Source: DATEBA01 sp035288045 (lineage in GTDB: Bacteria; Actinomycetota; UBA4738; HRBIN12). Taken from it: a stretch of 23,173 bases of DNA. Below are positions 1 through 7,015 of the stretch, in pieces. The stretch lies in assembly GCA_035288045.1 (NCBI GenBank), contig DATEBA010000076.1, positions 1 through 23,173 of the forward strand. The letters are read 5' to 3'. The position numbers and the translations under genes are program-made. The notes under the pieces are model-generated. The model was not told where the DNA came from and ran no database searches. It worked only from the letters and a program-made list of their open reading frames with translations. Positions within the stretch are counted from its first letter, which is position 1, and every line of letters begins with the position of its first letter.

Positions 1-875
1 TAGGCGATCTCTGGGTAGCGGAGGGGGAGACCCACGGCACCGACGTCCGCCCAGACCAGGCTCCAACCGCCCAGGCTGGAGACGGCGAGCCGTCCGAGGC
101 CCTCCCCGGCAAAGATCACGTTTGCTGGCTGGTTCAGCACCACACCGTCAGGGTCTTCGGCGAGCACCTCGATCTTTCCGAGCGGGTCGATGCGCCAGAT
201 CCGGTCCGGCCGGTAGCACCCCACGTACATGGCTCCCTCGGCATCTAGCGCGATGCCGTCTGGCTGAGAGCCCGTCAGGTCCGCCAGCGTCTCCGCGCCA
301 CGCGCGGAGCCGTCCCCCGCGATCGGGATGCGAACCACCCTTCGCGCGCGTGACTCCACGACCAGGAGCGCGTCACCCTCTGCGGACAGGCAGCAGCCGT
401 TGGGGAAGCGTCTGGGAGTGTCCGTCCACACGCTCGTCTCGCCGCCGGGTGCGATCCGGAAGACGAGGCCGTCGTCGGCCCCCCACTCGCCCGAGTCCGT
501 CGCGTATAGGTTCCCGACGTCGTCGAAGGCCGCGAAGTTCGGTACCCGGAGGTGGTTGGTGAAGGTGCCCCGAGAGTAGCTATCCACGTCCCCGGTCGAA
601 GGATCGAGTCGGACTATCTCCTGGCGGCCCATGTCGCAGCCGTAGACCCGGCCGTTCCCGTCCAGGGTGACCCCGTAGAGGAAGCCGCCCGTATCACCCA
701 GCGGCTCGACCTCGCCGCCCGGGCCTATCCGGTAGATCTGGCCGGCCTCGCCGCCGGCGTAGACCCGGCCGTCGGGCCCGATCGTGATTCCTTCCGGGTG
801 GTCGAGGCCGTCCGCCAGCGTCTCGAAGCGCTCGAGCATGCGGGCATCGTAGGGGCCGCGGGCCGGGGTCGCCAC
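1..875 (-). CDS. SMP-30/gluconolactonase-family protein, possibly complete at the left edge
   Basis: The minus strand reads as a six-bladed β-propeller protein of the SMP-30/gluconolactonase/LRE type. It has repeated blade motifs such as LDHPEGITIGPDGRVY, GVTLDGNGRVYGCD, PNFAAFDDVGNLYATDSG, PDGIALDAEGAMYVG and QPANVIF. Family members hydrolyse sugar lactones or act as Ca-dependent esterases, and the substrate here cannot be told. I chose the GTG at 875 because it gives about 291 residues, the usual family length. In-frame ATGs at 839 and 947 are alternatives, and none has a good ribosome binding site. The last complete codon lies at bases 5-3, and bases 2-1 read TA on this strand, so the stop (TAA or TAG) probably falls exactly at the window edge. 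The gene is divergent from the potD-like gene and may be unrelated to it. Confidence 0.8.
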   Translation of the reverse strand, partial: MATPARGPYDARMLERFETLADGLDHPEGITIGPDGRVYAGGEAGQIYRIGPGGEVEPLGDTGGFLYGVTLDGNGRVYGCDMGRQEIVRLDPSTGDVDSYSRGTFTNHLRVPNFAAFDDVGNLYATDSGEWGADDGLVFRIAPGGETSVWTDTPRRFPNGCCLSAEGDALLVVESRARRVVRIPIAGDGSARGAETLADLTGSQPDGIALDAEGAMYVGCYRPDRIWRIDPLGKIEVLAEDPDGVVLNQPANVIFAGEGLGRLAVSSLGGWSLVWADVGAVGLPLRYPEIA

Positions 876-925
876 CGCAGGCCGGAAACCCGGCGTTCCT
901 CGTATCCCCTGCAGAGGCAACTTTC

Positions 926-942
926 GCGCCGGCCTGCGGCGC
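926..942. repeat. Perfect inverted repeat in the divergent promoter region
   Basis: GCGCCG (926-931) and CGGCGC (937-942) form a perfect 6-bp inverted repeat with a 5-nt spacer. It ends 2 nt before a CATAAT hexamer that looks like a -10 element for the potD-like gene, so it would sit between the -35 and -10 boxes. It could be a repressor operator. GC-rich DNA makes short repeats like this common, so confidence is low. Confidence 0.3.
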
Positions 943-944
943 AC

Positions 945-950
945 CATAAT
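945..950 (+). promoter_or_regulatory. Candidate -10 element of the polyamine importer operon
   Basis: CATAAT differs from TATAAT at one position, in a region that is otherwise very GC-rich. It would place transcription start near 957, giving a leader of about 38 nt with a strong GGGGAGGG ribosome binding site (982-989) before the ATG at 995. No convincing -35 box is seen (TTTCGC at 922-927 is weak). Confidence 0.3.
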
Positions 951-994
951 CCGTCAAGACCGTCGGGCCCGCATCACGAAAGGGGAGGGACGTG

Positions 995-2164
995 ATGGCC
1001 GGAGACTTCAATTCGCTCCTGTTGCGGCGGCTGGGGCGCCGAGACTTCATGCGTTATGCGGCCGTGCTCGGGGGCGCCGGTGTGCTGGCCGCCTGCAAGA
1101 AGGCCGAGACCACGCCGACCGGCCCGGTGGGCACGGGCGTGCAGCGGCCGCCGATCGAAGACGAGCCGGGCATCCTTCAGGTCTTCGATTGGGACGCCTA
1201 CGGAGACGGCCAGGCCGGCTACGGGGACGAGGCGCTTTGGAAGGCGTACGCGAAGGCCTTCCCCGGGCTGGAGCCAGAGTTCACCAAGTTCAAGGACGAC
1301 GACTCCGGCTACGCGAAGGTAGCGCAGGGCGACCGCTACGACATCGTCCACCCGTGCGGCTACCGCTGGGGGGACTGGGTGGGGCTGGACGTGCTGCAGC
1401 CGTGGGACACGTCGCTCATCGCGAGCTTCGCGGACCTCAACCCGACCCTGACCGCGCCGGGGCAGTTCGACGGGAAGCAGTACTTCATCACGACCGACTG
1501 GGGATTCGCGGCGCCCATGTACCGGTCGGACCTGGTGGAGCCCGAGGAGGACTCCTGGGCGCTCCTGTGGGACGAGCGGTACGCGGATCGGATCTCCTGG
1601 TGGGACAGCCTGAACATGCTCGTCGTCGCCGCATACTTCAGCGGGATACCGGATCCGTGGGCCATGACCGACGAGGAGCTCGACCAGATGAAGGGGTTCT
1701 TGATCTCCAAGATCGGGTTGGTACGGACCCTCTGGCCGATCGACCCAAGCGAGGACTTCATCAACGAGGACGTCTGGATCACCTACGCGTGGCCCTCGCA
1801 CTGGGTCAATGCGGCCATCTGGAACGGTTTGGAGGATACCGTCTACATGGAGCCCAAGGAGGGCCGGACGTCATGGTACTGCGGGTTCGCCCTGTTCGCG
1901 GACACCGAGAACTACTACCACGCGCACGAATACGTGAACGCGTGGGCGAGCGCAGGAGCGGCCGAGTGGCTCCTGAACAACTATGGCTACGGTCACACCA
2001 ACACGGCGGTCGACCTGGACAAGGTGGATCCGGGCATAGTCTCGACGTTCGCTCTTGACGATCCCTCTGTGCTCGAGGAGCCCCGCTCCCACGTCGAGCG
2101 GCCGATCGCACGCCGCGACGTGTACAACGACGTGTGGGAAGAGGTGAAGGCCGCGGCGGTGTGA
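995..2164 (+). CDS. potD: Polyamine-type ABC transporter substrate-binding lipoprotein (PotD-like)
   Basis: Extracellular solute-binding protein of the spermidine/putrescine (PotD/PotF) type, 389 residues. The N-terminus carries a twin-arginine motif (RRDFM, residues 15-19), a hydrophobic stretch and a lipobox LAAC with Cys34. It is therefore predicted to be Tat-exported and lipid-anchored at the outer face of the cytoplasmic membrane. The mature part has the family pattern (LQVFDWDAYGD near the start, then YDIVHPCGY, GFAAPMYRSD and SWWDS), consistent with a two-lobed amine-binding fold. Start: the ATG at 995 has GGGGAGGG 5-6 nt upstream, and the adjacent GTG at 992 is less well spaced. It is followed 30 nt later by the first permease gene. 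Spermidine or putrescine is the family expectation, but related proteins bind other cationic or carboxylated compounds, so the ligand is inferred. Confidence 0.85.
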   Translation: MAGDFNSLLLRRLGRRDFMRYAAVLGGAGVLAACKKAETTPTGPVGTGVQRPPIEDEPGILQVFDWDAYGDGQAGYGDEALWKAYAKAFPGLEPEFTKFKDDDSGYAKVAQGDRYDIVHPCGYRWGDWVGLDVLQPWDTSLIASFADLNPTLTAPGQFDGKQYFITTDWGFAAPMYRSDLVEPEEDSWALLWDERYADRISWWDSLNMLVVAAYFSGIPDPWAMTDEELDQMKGFLISKIGLVRTLWPIDPSEDFINEDVWITYAWPSHWVNAAIWNGLEDTVYMEPKEGRTSWYCGFALFADTENYYHAHEYVNAWASAGAAEWLLNNYGYGHTNTAVDLDKVDPGIVSTFALDDPSVLEEPRSHVERPIARRDVYNDVWEEVKAAAV

Positions 2165-2194
2165 TGCGACGTCCCTGGGCGCGGCGGTAGGAGG

Positions 2195-3094
2195 GTGGCC
2201 GGAGCGGCAGCCGAGCCGCTGACTGCGCGTGCGCCCAAGGCCTGGCCCGCAACGTTGGGGCTCCTTTCCGGGCCCGTGCTCTGGATGGCGCTCTTCTTCC
2301 TCGTCCCCATCGCGATAGTCGCTGCGTACAGCGTCGGGGTGCTGTCGCTCTTCCCGACCGACCTCGGGTTCAACCTCTCGGACTGGGAGAAGTTCCTGGT
2401 CGGCGAGTCGGTCTACATGTCGCTGTTCTGGAAGTCCGTACGGATGTCGCTCACCGTCTCGGTCGTCGTCGTCCTCCTGGCCTACCCGGTGGGGTACTTC
2501 CTGGCTCTGGTCGCGGGCAAACGGCGGTACGTACTGCTGCTGCTCATAATCGCGCCGTTCCTCACCTCCTACCTGCTGCGCGTGTTCGCTTGGAAGGTGA
2601 TCCTAGGTGACCAGGGGATCCTCAACTCGTTCCTCGTGACCGTCGGCCTGCGCAGCCTGGACGACCCCCTGCACTGGCTCCTTTACAGCCAGTTCACCGT
2701 GATCCTGGTGCTGATCTACGTCTGGGTGCCTTTCGTGGCGCTGCCGATCTTCGTCGTCCTGGAGAGCCTCGACCGCTCGGTCCTCGAGGCGGCCACCGAT
2801 CTTGGCGCCAGCAGGTGGGGCGCGTTCTGGCGCGTGACCTTCCCCTTGAGCCTTCGAGGGATCGGCGCCGCGTTCGTGTTCGTGTTCATACCGACCATCG
2901 GGGAGTTCGTGACACCCTCGCTCGTGGGTGGCCCGGGCGGGTTCATGTTTGGGAACGCTATCGCCGGTCAGTTCACCCAGGGGCTCGACTGGCAGAAGGG
3001 GTCCGTTCTGTCGATGTTCCTCCTGTTCGCGGTCCTGCTGCTCATCCTGGTGCTGGGGCGTTTCGTGCAGTTGAGGAACGTTCGGGTAGCCTGA
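2195..3094 (+). CDS. potB: Polyamine-type ABC transporter permease (PotB-like)
   Basis: Inner-membrane permease of 299 residues with about six hydrophobic segments, starting near residues 25-48. A binding-protein-dependent EAA loop (LEAATDLGAS, residues 197-206) follows, which contacts the ATPase. The order binding protein, permease, permease is that of spermidine/putrescine importers (PotD, PotB, PotC). The GTG at 2195 is the only plausible in-frame start, because the frame closes at the TGA ending the previous gene. The purine-rich AGGAGG abuts this GTG with no spacer, which is unusual. The gene overlaps the next one by 1 nt (TGATG at 3092-3096), implying translational coupling. Confidence 0.88.
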   Translation: MAGAAAEPLTARAPKAWPATLGLLSGPVLWMALFFLVPIAIVAAYSVGVLSLFPTDLGFNLSDWEKFLVGESVYMSLFWKSVRMSLTVSVVVVLLAYPVGYFLALVAGKRRYVLLLLIIAPFLTSYLLRVFAWKVILGDQGILNSFLVTVGLRSLDDPLHWLLYSQFTVILVLIYVWVPFVALPIFVVLESLDRSVLEAATDLGASRWGAFWRVTFPLSLRGIGAAFVFVFIPTIGEFVTPSLVGGPGGFMFGNAIAGQFTQGLDWQKGSVLSMFLLFAVLLLILVLGRFVQLRNVRVA

Positions 3095-3942
3095 TGGAAG
3101 TCACGGCGTCCAGAGGGGGCCGGCGCGCGCTCGTCGCCTTCTTCGCGGCGCTCGTCCTTTTCCTTTACGCGCCCCTTGCGATCCTCACGCTGTTCTCCTT
3201 CAACGACAACAGATTCGTCGTCTTCCCGTTCGAGGGGTTCACCCTTCGCTGGTACGAGGCGTTCCTTGGGAACAGCGACCTCATCGAGGCCCTGAAGACG
3301 AGCGCGATCGTGGCCGCGATCTCCAGTGTTCTCGCGGTGGCGCTCGGCGTTGTCGCGTCCTACGTAGTGGTCCGGCGCCGGTTCCGCGGGAAGGGGGCGG
3401 TGACGGGGTTGCTGCTGGCGCCGCTCGTGATCCCCTACCTGGTGTTCGGGATCTCGCTGCTCGTGCTGTTCCGCGCCGTGGATGATCTCCTGACGGACGC
3501 CTTGGGCATCTACTTCGGGCTCGGCGTCCACTCGATCGTGATCGGGCACGTCGTCGTGTCGCTGCCGTACGCGATCCTCACGATCGTGCCCCGCCTCGAA
3601 CGGGTCAGCGTATCGCTCGAGGAGGCGGCCCGAGATCTGGGCGCCAGTTCGCTCCACACCTTCAGGCGGGTCACCCTTCCGTTGCTCACTCCCGCTGTGG
3701 TGTCCGCGTACCTGATCGCTTTCACCCTTTCGTTCGACGAGTACGCGATCGCCTCGTTCGTTGCCGGTCGAGAGGCGACGTACCCGATCTTCCTCTACTC
3801 GTCGTTACGGACGCGGGCCGCGCTCCCGCAGATGATCGCCGTCTCGGTCATCGTGCTGTTCCTGTCGCTTGTCCTCGTCGTCGGGACCGAGGTTGGGCGG
3901 TGGCGCTACGAACGGCGTCTGGAGTTCGCCCCCGGCGCCTAG
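3094..3942 (+). CDS. potC: Polyamine-type ABC transporter permease (PotC-like)
   Basis: Second permease of the importer, 282 residues, with about six membrane segments. The N-terminal region FLYAPLAILTLFSFN resembles the PotC/PotI family, and the EAA loop LEEAARDLGAS lies at residues 175-185. The ATG at 3094 overlaps the preceding stop by 1 nt, so the start is fixed by coupling. With the PotD- and PotB-like proteins it would form the transmembrane channel. No PotA-type ATPase gene lies beside it: the next genes are an unrelated membrane protein and a NERD-like protein. Confidence 0.88.
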   Translation: MEVTASRGGRRALVAFFAALVLFLYAPLAILTLFSFNDNRFVVFPFEGFTLRWYEAFLGNSDLIEALKTSAIVAAISSVLAVALGVVASYVVVRRRFRGKGAVTGLLLAPLVIPYLVFGISLLVLFRAVDDLLTDALGIYFGLGVHSIVIGHVVVSLPYAILTIVPRLERVSVSLEEAARDLGASSLHTFRRVTLPLLTPAVVSAYLIAFTLSFDEYAIASFVAGREATYPIFLYSSLRTRAALPQMIAVSVIVLFLSLVLVVGTEVGRWRYERRLEFAPGA

Positions 3943-3961
3943 GCCCGTAGGATTGGTGGCC

Positions 3962-4372
3962 GTGTCCGCGATCCACGGGGTGATCGGGTTCGGCGTCGTC
4001 GCCCTGTTCGCGGTCGGCTGGCTGTGGGGTCTGGGAGCGAAGGTCATCCGTCGCGGCCCGGGGGACCTCTTCTGGCGCTGGCTAACGGTGGCTCAGCTCG
4101 TGGCCGGCGTCCAAGCTCTGGTCGGGATCTGGATGCTGGTGCTCGGGCGGCGCGTCGTCGACACGGGCCTCCTGGGCGGGGTCCGGCACTACGTGTACGG
4201 ACTGCTCCCGCTCCTCATGTTCGTCTTCGCTCACGTGATCGCCCGGACGGGGAACGCGAGCATGCTCGGGTTCGATCCGCGCAAGGCGGTGGCTCCGTGG
4301 GTCCCGTTCGCCTGGGCATCCTTCGTTTCGTTCGGACTGGCGCTGCAGGCCCTAAGGACCGGGCTCGGCTAG
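3962..4372 (+). CDS. Small four-helix integral membrane protein, function unknown
   Basis: Predicted 136-residue membrane protein with hydrophobic segments near residues 5-25, 43-62, 75-95 and 112-132, and short charged loops between them (VIRRGPGDLFWRW, then FDPRKAVAPW). His5, His76 and His91 lie in or near helices, and I cannot say whether they bind a cofactor. I recognise the general type as a conserved hypothetical of actinobacterial look, with no established function. GTG at 3962 is chosen because AGGA (3949-3952) is 9 nt upstream; GTG at 3956 and TTG at 3953 are alternatives. It begins 19 nt after the PotC-like gene, probably in the same transcript. Confidence 0.7.
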   Translation: MSAIHGVIGFGVVALFAVGWLWGLGAKVIRRGPGDLFWRWLTVAQLVAGVQALVGIWMLVLGRRVVDTGLLGGVRHYVYGLLPLLMFVFAHVIARTGNASMLGFDPRKAVAPWVPFAWASFVSFGLALQALRTGLG

Positions 4373-4385
4373 TAGCCTCGGAGCC

Positions 4386-4856
4386 GTGTCGGATGAACGA
4401 CCCCCCTTCCGGGGTTCGTCGGACTCGCTGCCGCGAGCTTTGGCGGCGGAGCTGTCGAAGCTCGATCCATGGTCGTTTTGGAGCGTGCCCCTGGTTGGCG
4501 ATCGCGTAGCCGTGATCGGGACGACCGGCGCGTTCCTCGTCGCTCTGAACGAGGACGAGGGTTACCTCGAGGTTCGGGGCCGGCGCGGGGACGTCGGCGG
4601 CAAGCGGATCGGAGGGCTGCGCGGCCTCCGGCGCGAGGCGAAGATGCTCAGGGACCGTATCTCCTCCTTCGCCGTCTACACGCCCGTGGAGCCGGTCGTG
4701 TGCCTCTCGCGCGGTGTCGCAGGCGGCCCGCGCCCCCTGGGCGGCGTCACCGTGGTTCCTCTCGGCGACCTCGCTCGGCACGTCGCGGGCCGGGAGAAGG
4801 TGCTGCATCGGGATCGCGCGCGCCGCGCCGCCGAGCGGCTCGCCGGGCCCCCCTAG
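4386..4856 (+). CDS. Small NERD-like domain protein (putative)
   Basis: A 156-residue protein. Residues about 37-105 (GDRVAVIGTTGAFLVAL, then a run of basic residues, then VEPVVCLSRG and VTVVPLGDL) resemble the core of the nuclease-related (NERD) domain. In NERD proteins a D-h-h-h-x-x-x-G-h-F-h-h strand pair is followed by a helix and a second β-hairpin. The Glu/Lys pair expected after the second strand (E-T-K in typical members) is not seen; VALNEDEG occupies that place. It may therefore be catalytically dead or only distantly related. GTG at 4386 is preceded by CGGAG at short spacing. Its TAG stop interleaves with the TAG stop of the convergent methyltransferase gene. The family call is tentative, but the gene itself looks real. 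Confidence 0.6.
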   Translation: MSDERPPFRGSSDSLPRALAAELSKLDPWSFWSVPLVGDRVAVIGTTGAFLVALNEDEGYLEVRGRRGDVGGKRIGGLRGLRREAKMLRDRISSFAVYTPVEPVVCLSRGVAGGPRPLGGVTVVPLGDLARHVAGREKVLHRDRARRAAERLAGPP

Positions 4857-5674
4857 GCGCCACCTTCCCACCAGAGGGTGGCGATCCGGTGCTCGCTCGG
4901 CCCCGCCGACCAGAGGCCGCCGCTCAGCGCGAGCCGATCGCCGAGCGCCCCGGCAACCTCGGGGTCGCGCTCCGAGGGGAGGCAGAGCCGTCGGCGGACG
5001 AGGGCGATCGCGTCCTCGCGACGCTTGAATCCGCCGGACGTCGGCGGCGCGTCCCACTCCTCGAGACCGGCGTCGGATCCCGCCTCCTGCAGGGCCGCCC
5101 TGGCTTCGGCGGCCGTCGGCCCATCCGGCCGCTCGAGCCCGTGGAACCTTCGCCAGAGGTCGTTCATCCACACCCAGGGGTGTCGGTCGGTGACCTCGAC
5201 GACGACGCGCCGTCGCGCGTGGGCCGTCAGGGCCTCGGCGAACGGCGCGAGATCCTGCACGTTGTAGAGCACGTGGTGACAAACGACGACGTCGGCCGGC
5301 TCCACTCGCGAGGCGATGTCGGGCCAGGCGCCCTTTTGAGCCTCAGCGCGTGCGCCCCACGTCGATGCCGCCTCGAGGAAGGCGTCGAGCATGTCCTGCG
5401 ACGAGTCGATGCCTACGATCAGCGTCGCTCGTGCGGCGAGGGGAAGCGACGCGGCACCGGCCCCGACACCGACGTCCAGCACGTGCCCGCCCTCGGGTAG
5501 CGCCTCGAGCGCGCGAAGCGTCGAGATCGACGCTTCGCGCCCGACCGAGGACTCGGCGCGCCGCCTGAAGATCTCAGCGGGGAAGCCGTACGGTGACTCG
5601 GGGGCCGCCGCGAGGATCTCCTCGGGGATCGCCCAGGCACGGAGGGCATCGGCCCACCGCTCGAGCGCGCTCAC
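4853..5674 (-). CDS. SAM-dependent methyltransferase, class I
   Basis: A 273-residue protein with a Rossmann-type methyltransferase core. Motif I is VLDVGVGAGAASLPLA (about residues 64-79), followed by the acidic strand end VGIDSSQDML and a motif IV-like ADVVVCHHVLYNV. The substrate is unknown, and the C-terminal RRLCLP region does not identify a subfamily for me. The GTG start at 5674 overlaps the stop of the upstream CoA-transferase by 4 nt (GTGA), so it is translated in the same operon. The frame runs open far upstream, but only as a shadow of the CoA-transferase. The stop shares CTAG with the convergent NERD-like gene. Confidence 0.82.
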   Translation of the reverse strand: MSALERWADALRAWAIPEEILAAAPESPYGFPAEIFRRRAESSVGREASISTLRALEALPEGGHVLDVGVGAGAASLPLAARATLIVGIDSSQDMLDAFLEAASTWGARAEAQKGAWPDIASRVEPADVVVCHHVLYNVQDLAPFAEALTAHARRRVVVEVTDRHPWVWMNDLWRRFHGLERPDGPTAAEARAALQEAGSDAGLEEWDAPPTSGGFKRREDAIALVRRRLCLPSERDPEVAGALGDRLALSGGLWSAGPSEHRIATLWWEGGA

Positions 5675-6831
5675 CCGGGCTCCCAGCCGATCTCCTCGAG
5701 GATGGCGTCCGTGTGCTCGCCCAACCCCGGTGGAGCCATCCGGACCGGAGGGACTTGCCCTGAGAGGCGGATCGGGTCCGCCACGAGGCGGAGCAAGCCG
5801 CGGAGGGGGTCGTCCACCTGCTGAACGGTGGCCGCCCCTTCGGGCGAGGCGAAGACCTCGTCGAGCCTGCGCACCGGCGCGCACGGCACGCCCCCGTCCT
5901 CCAGCGCGCGGAGCCACTCGTCGGCGGGCCGCGCCACGAAGAGCTCCCGCAAAAGCGGCACAAGCTCGTCGCGGTTGCGAACCCGGGCCTCGTTGGTGGC
6001 GAAGCGCGGGTCTCGGGCGAGATCCTCGCGCGCCAGGACCCTGCACGTCCGCTCGAACAGCCGGTCGTTGCCCGCCGCCAGGATGAACGGGCGGTCGGCG
6101 GTCTCGAACAGCTCGTAGGGAACGATGTTCGGGTGAGCGTTTCCCATGGGGACGGGGACGATGCCCCCGATGAGGTAGTTCGCGGCCTGGTTCACCAGAG
6201 CCGCCACGCTCGCATCGAAGAGGGACACCGAGATCCGCCGCCCGCGTCCGGTCTCCGAGCGCTCGATCAGCGCGGCCTGGATCCCTATCGCCGCGTAGAG
6301 CCCCGTGATGACGTCGAGAAGGGCGACGCCGACCTTGACGGGCCGCCCGCTCGGCTCGCCGGTCACGCTCATGAGCCCCGAGAGAGCCTGAACGATGATG
6401 TCGTAGCCGGGACGGTCGGCCGATTCGCCCTCGCCGAACGCCGTGAGCGAGCACGAGACCAGGCCCGGGTTGTCCGCTACGAGGGCGTCGTGGTCGAGCC
6501 CGAAGCGAGACATCAGACCGGGGCGGAAGTTCTCGATGACTACGTCGGCCCGCAGCGCGAGGGCCCGCGCGACTGCCGAGCCGTCCTCGGTCTGTAGGTC
6601 GATCGCGATCGAACGCTTGTTGCGGTTGAGGGCCAGGAAGTATGCGGCGTCCCCGCCGAGGAAGGGCGGCCCCCAGGCCCTGGTGTCGTCTCCCGAGCCG
6701 GGGCGCTCCACCTTCACGACGTCTGCCCCGAGGTCGGCCAGGATCATCGTGCACAGGGGTCCGGCCAGCACCCGGGAGAAGTCCACGACGCGGATCCCCT
6801 GTAGGGGGAGCGACCTGTCCTCGGCGTCCAT
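5671..6831 (-). CDS. Class III (CaiB/BaiF, formyl-CoA-transferase type) CoA-transferase
   Basis: A 386-residue protein of the family III CoA-transferases, which move CoA between carboxylic acids through an aspartyl-CoA intermediate. Visible motifs are RVVDFSRVLAGP near the N-terminus, LGADVVKVERPG, AYFLALNRNKRSIAIDL, ADVVIENFRPG and PVKVGVALLDVITG. Asp173 in the last motif matches the catalytic aspartate of formyl-CoA transferase. Length is normal for the family. The frame is open to about 7140, but the ATG at 6831 is chosen because GGAGGG lies just upstream and the family motif begins at the expected distance. The acyl donor and acceptor cannot be named from sequence alone. The gene is co-transcribed with the downstream methyltransferase. 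Confidence 0.88.
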   Translation of the reverse strand: MDAEDRSLPLQGIRVVDFSRVLAGPLCTMILADLGADVVKVERPGSGDDTRAWGPPFLGGDAAYFLALNRNKRSIAIDLQTEDGSAVARALALRADVVIENFRPGLMSRFGLDHDALVADNPGLVSCSLTAFGEGESADRPGYDIIVQALSGLMSVTGEPSGRPVKVGVALLDVITGLYAAIGIQAALIERSETGRGRRISVSLFDASVAALVNQAANYLIGGIVPVPMGNAHPNIVPYELFETADRPFILAAGNDRLFERTCRVLAREDLARDPRFATNEARVRNRDELVPLLRELFVARPADEWLRALEDGGVPCAPVRRLDEVFASPEGAATVQQVDDPLRGLLRLVADPIRLSGQVPPVRMAPPGLGEHTDAILEEIGWEPG

Positions 6832-6870
6832 GCGACCCTCCGGGCGGGTGGAAGCGGGGACAGGATAATC

Positions 6871-6904
6871 GGAGCCGCCGAACCCCGAGGGGTCCAGCGG
6901 CTCC
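6871..6904. repeat. Two-tier inverted repeat in a divergent intergenic region
   Basis: GGAGCCGC (6871-6878) and GCGGCTCC (6897-6904) are perfect 8-bp arms. Inside them ACCCC (6882-6886) and GGGGT (6889-6893) form a second inverted repeat, with 3-nt mismatched segments between the tiers. It lies 40 nt upstream of the CoA-transferase start and 112 nt upstream of the winged-helix gene. It could be an operator or a leader hairpin. There is no T-tract on either side, so it is not a classical terminator. Confidence 0.5.
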
Positions 6905-7015
6905 AGCGTAGGCATACGGGCATGCGGGCGCGAGGTCGGCCCGGCAGGTTCGGATTTGTCATTCTTCGTCGTGCCCGGACACCGGGTGGCGCTCGGGGCC
7001 AGAACTTGCCACGAT

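Noticed and set aside
5675..6754. Long minus-strand open frame upstream of the methyltransferase, giving a 633-residue protein
   Set aside because: The upstream half is Arg/Gly/Pro-rich and shows no domain; it is the out-of-frame shadow of the CoA-transferase. The methyltransferase starts at the GTG overlapping the CoA-transferase stop.
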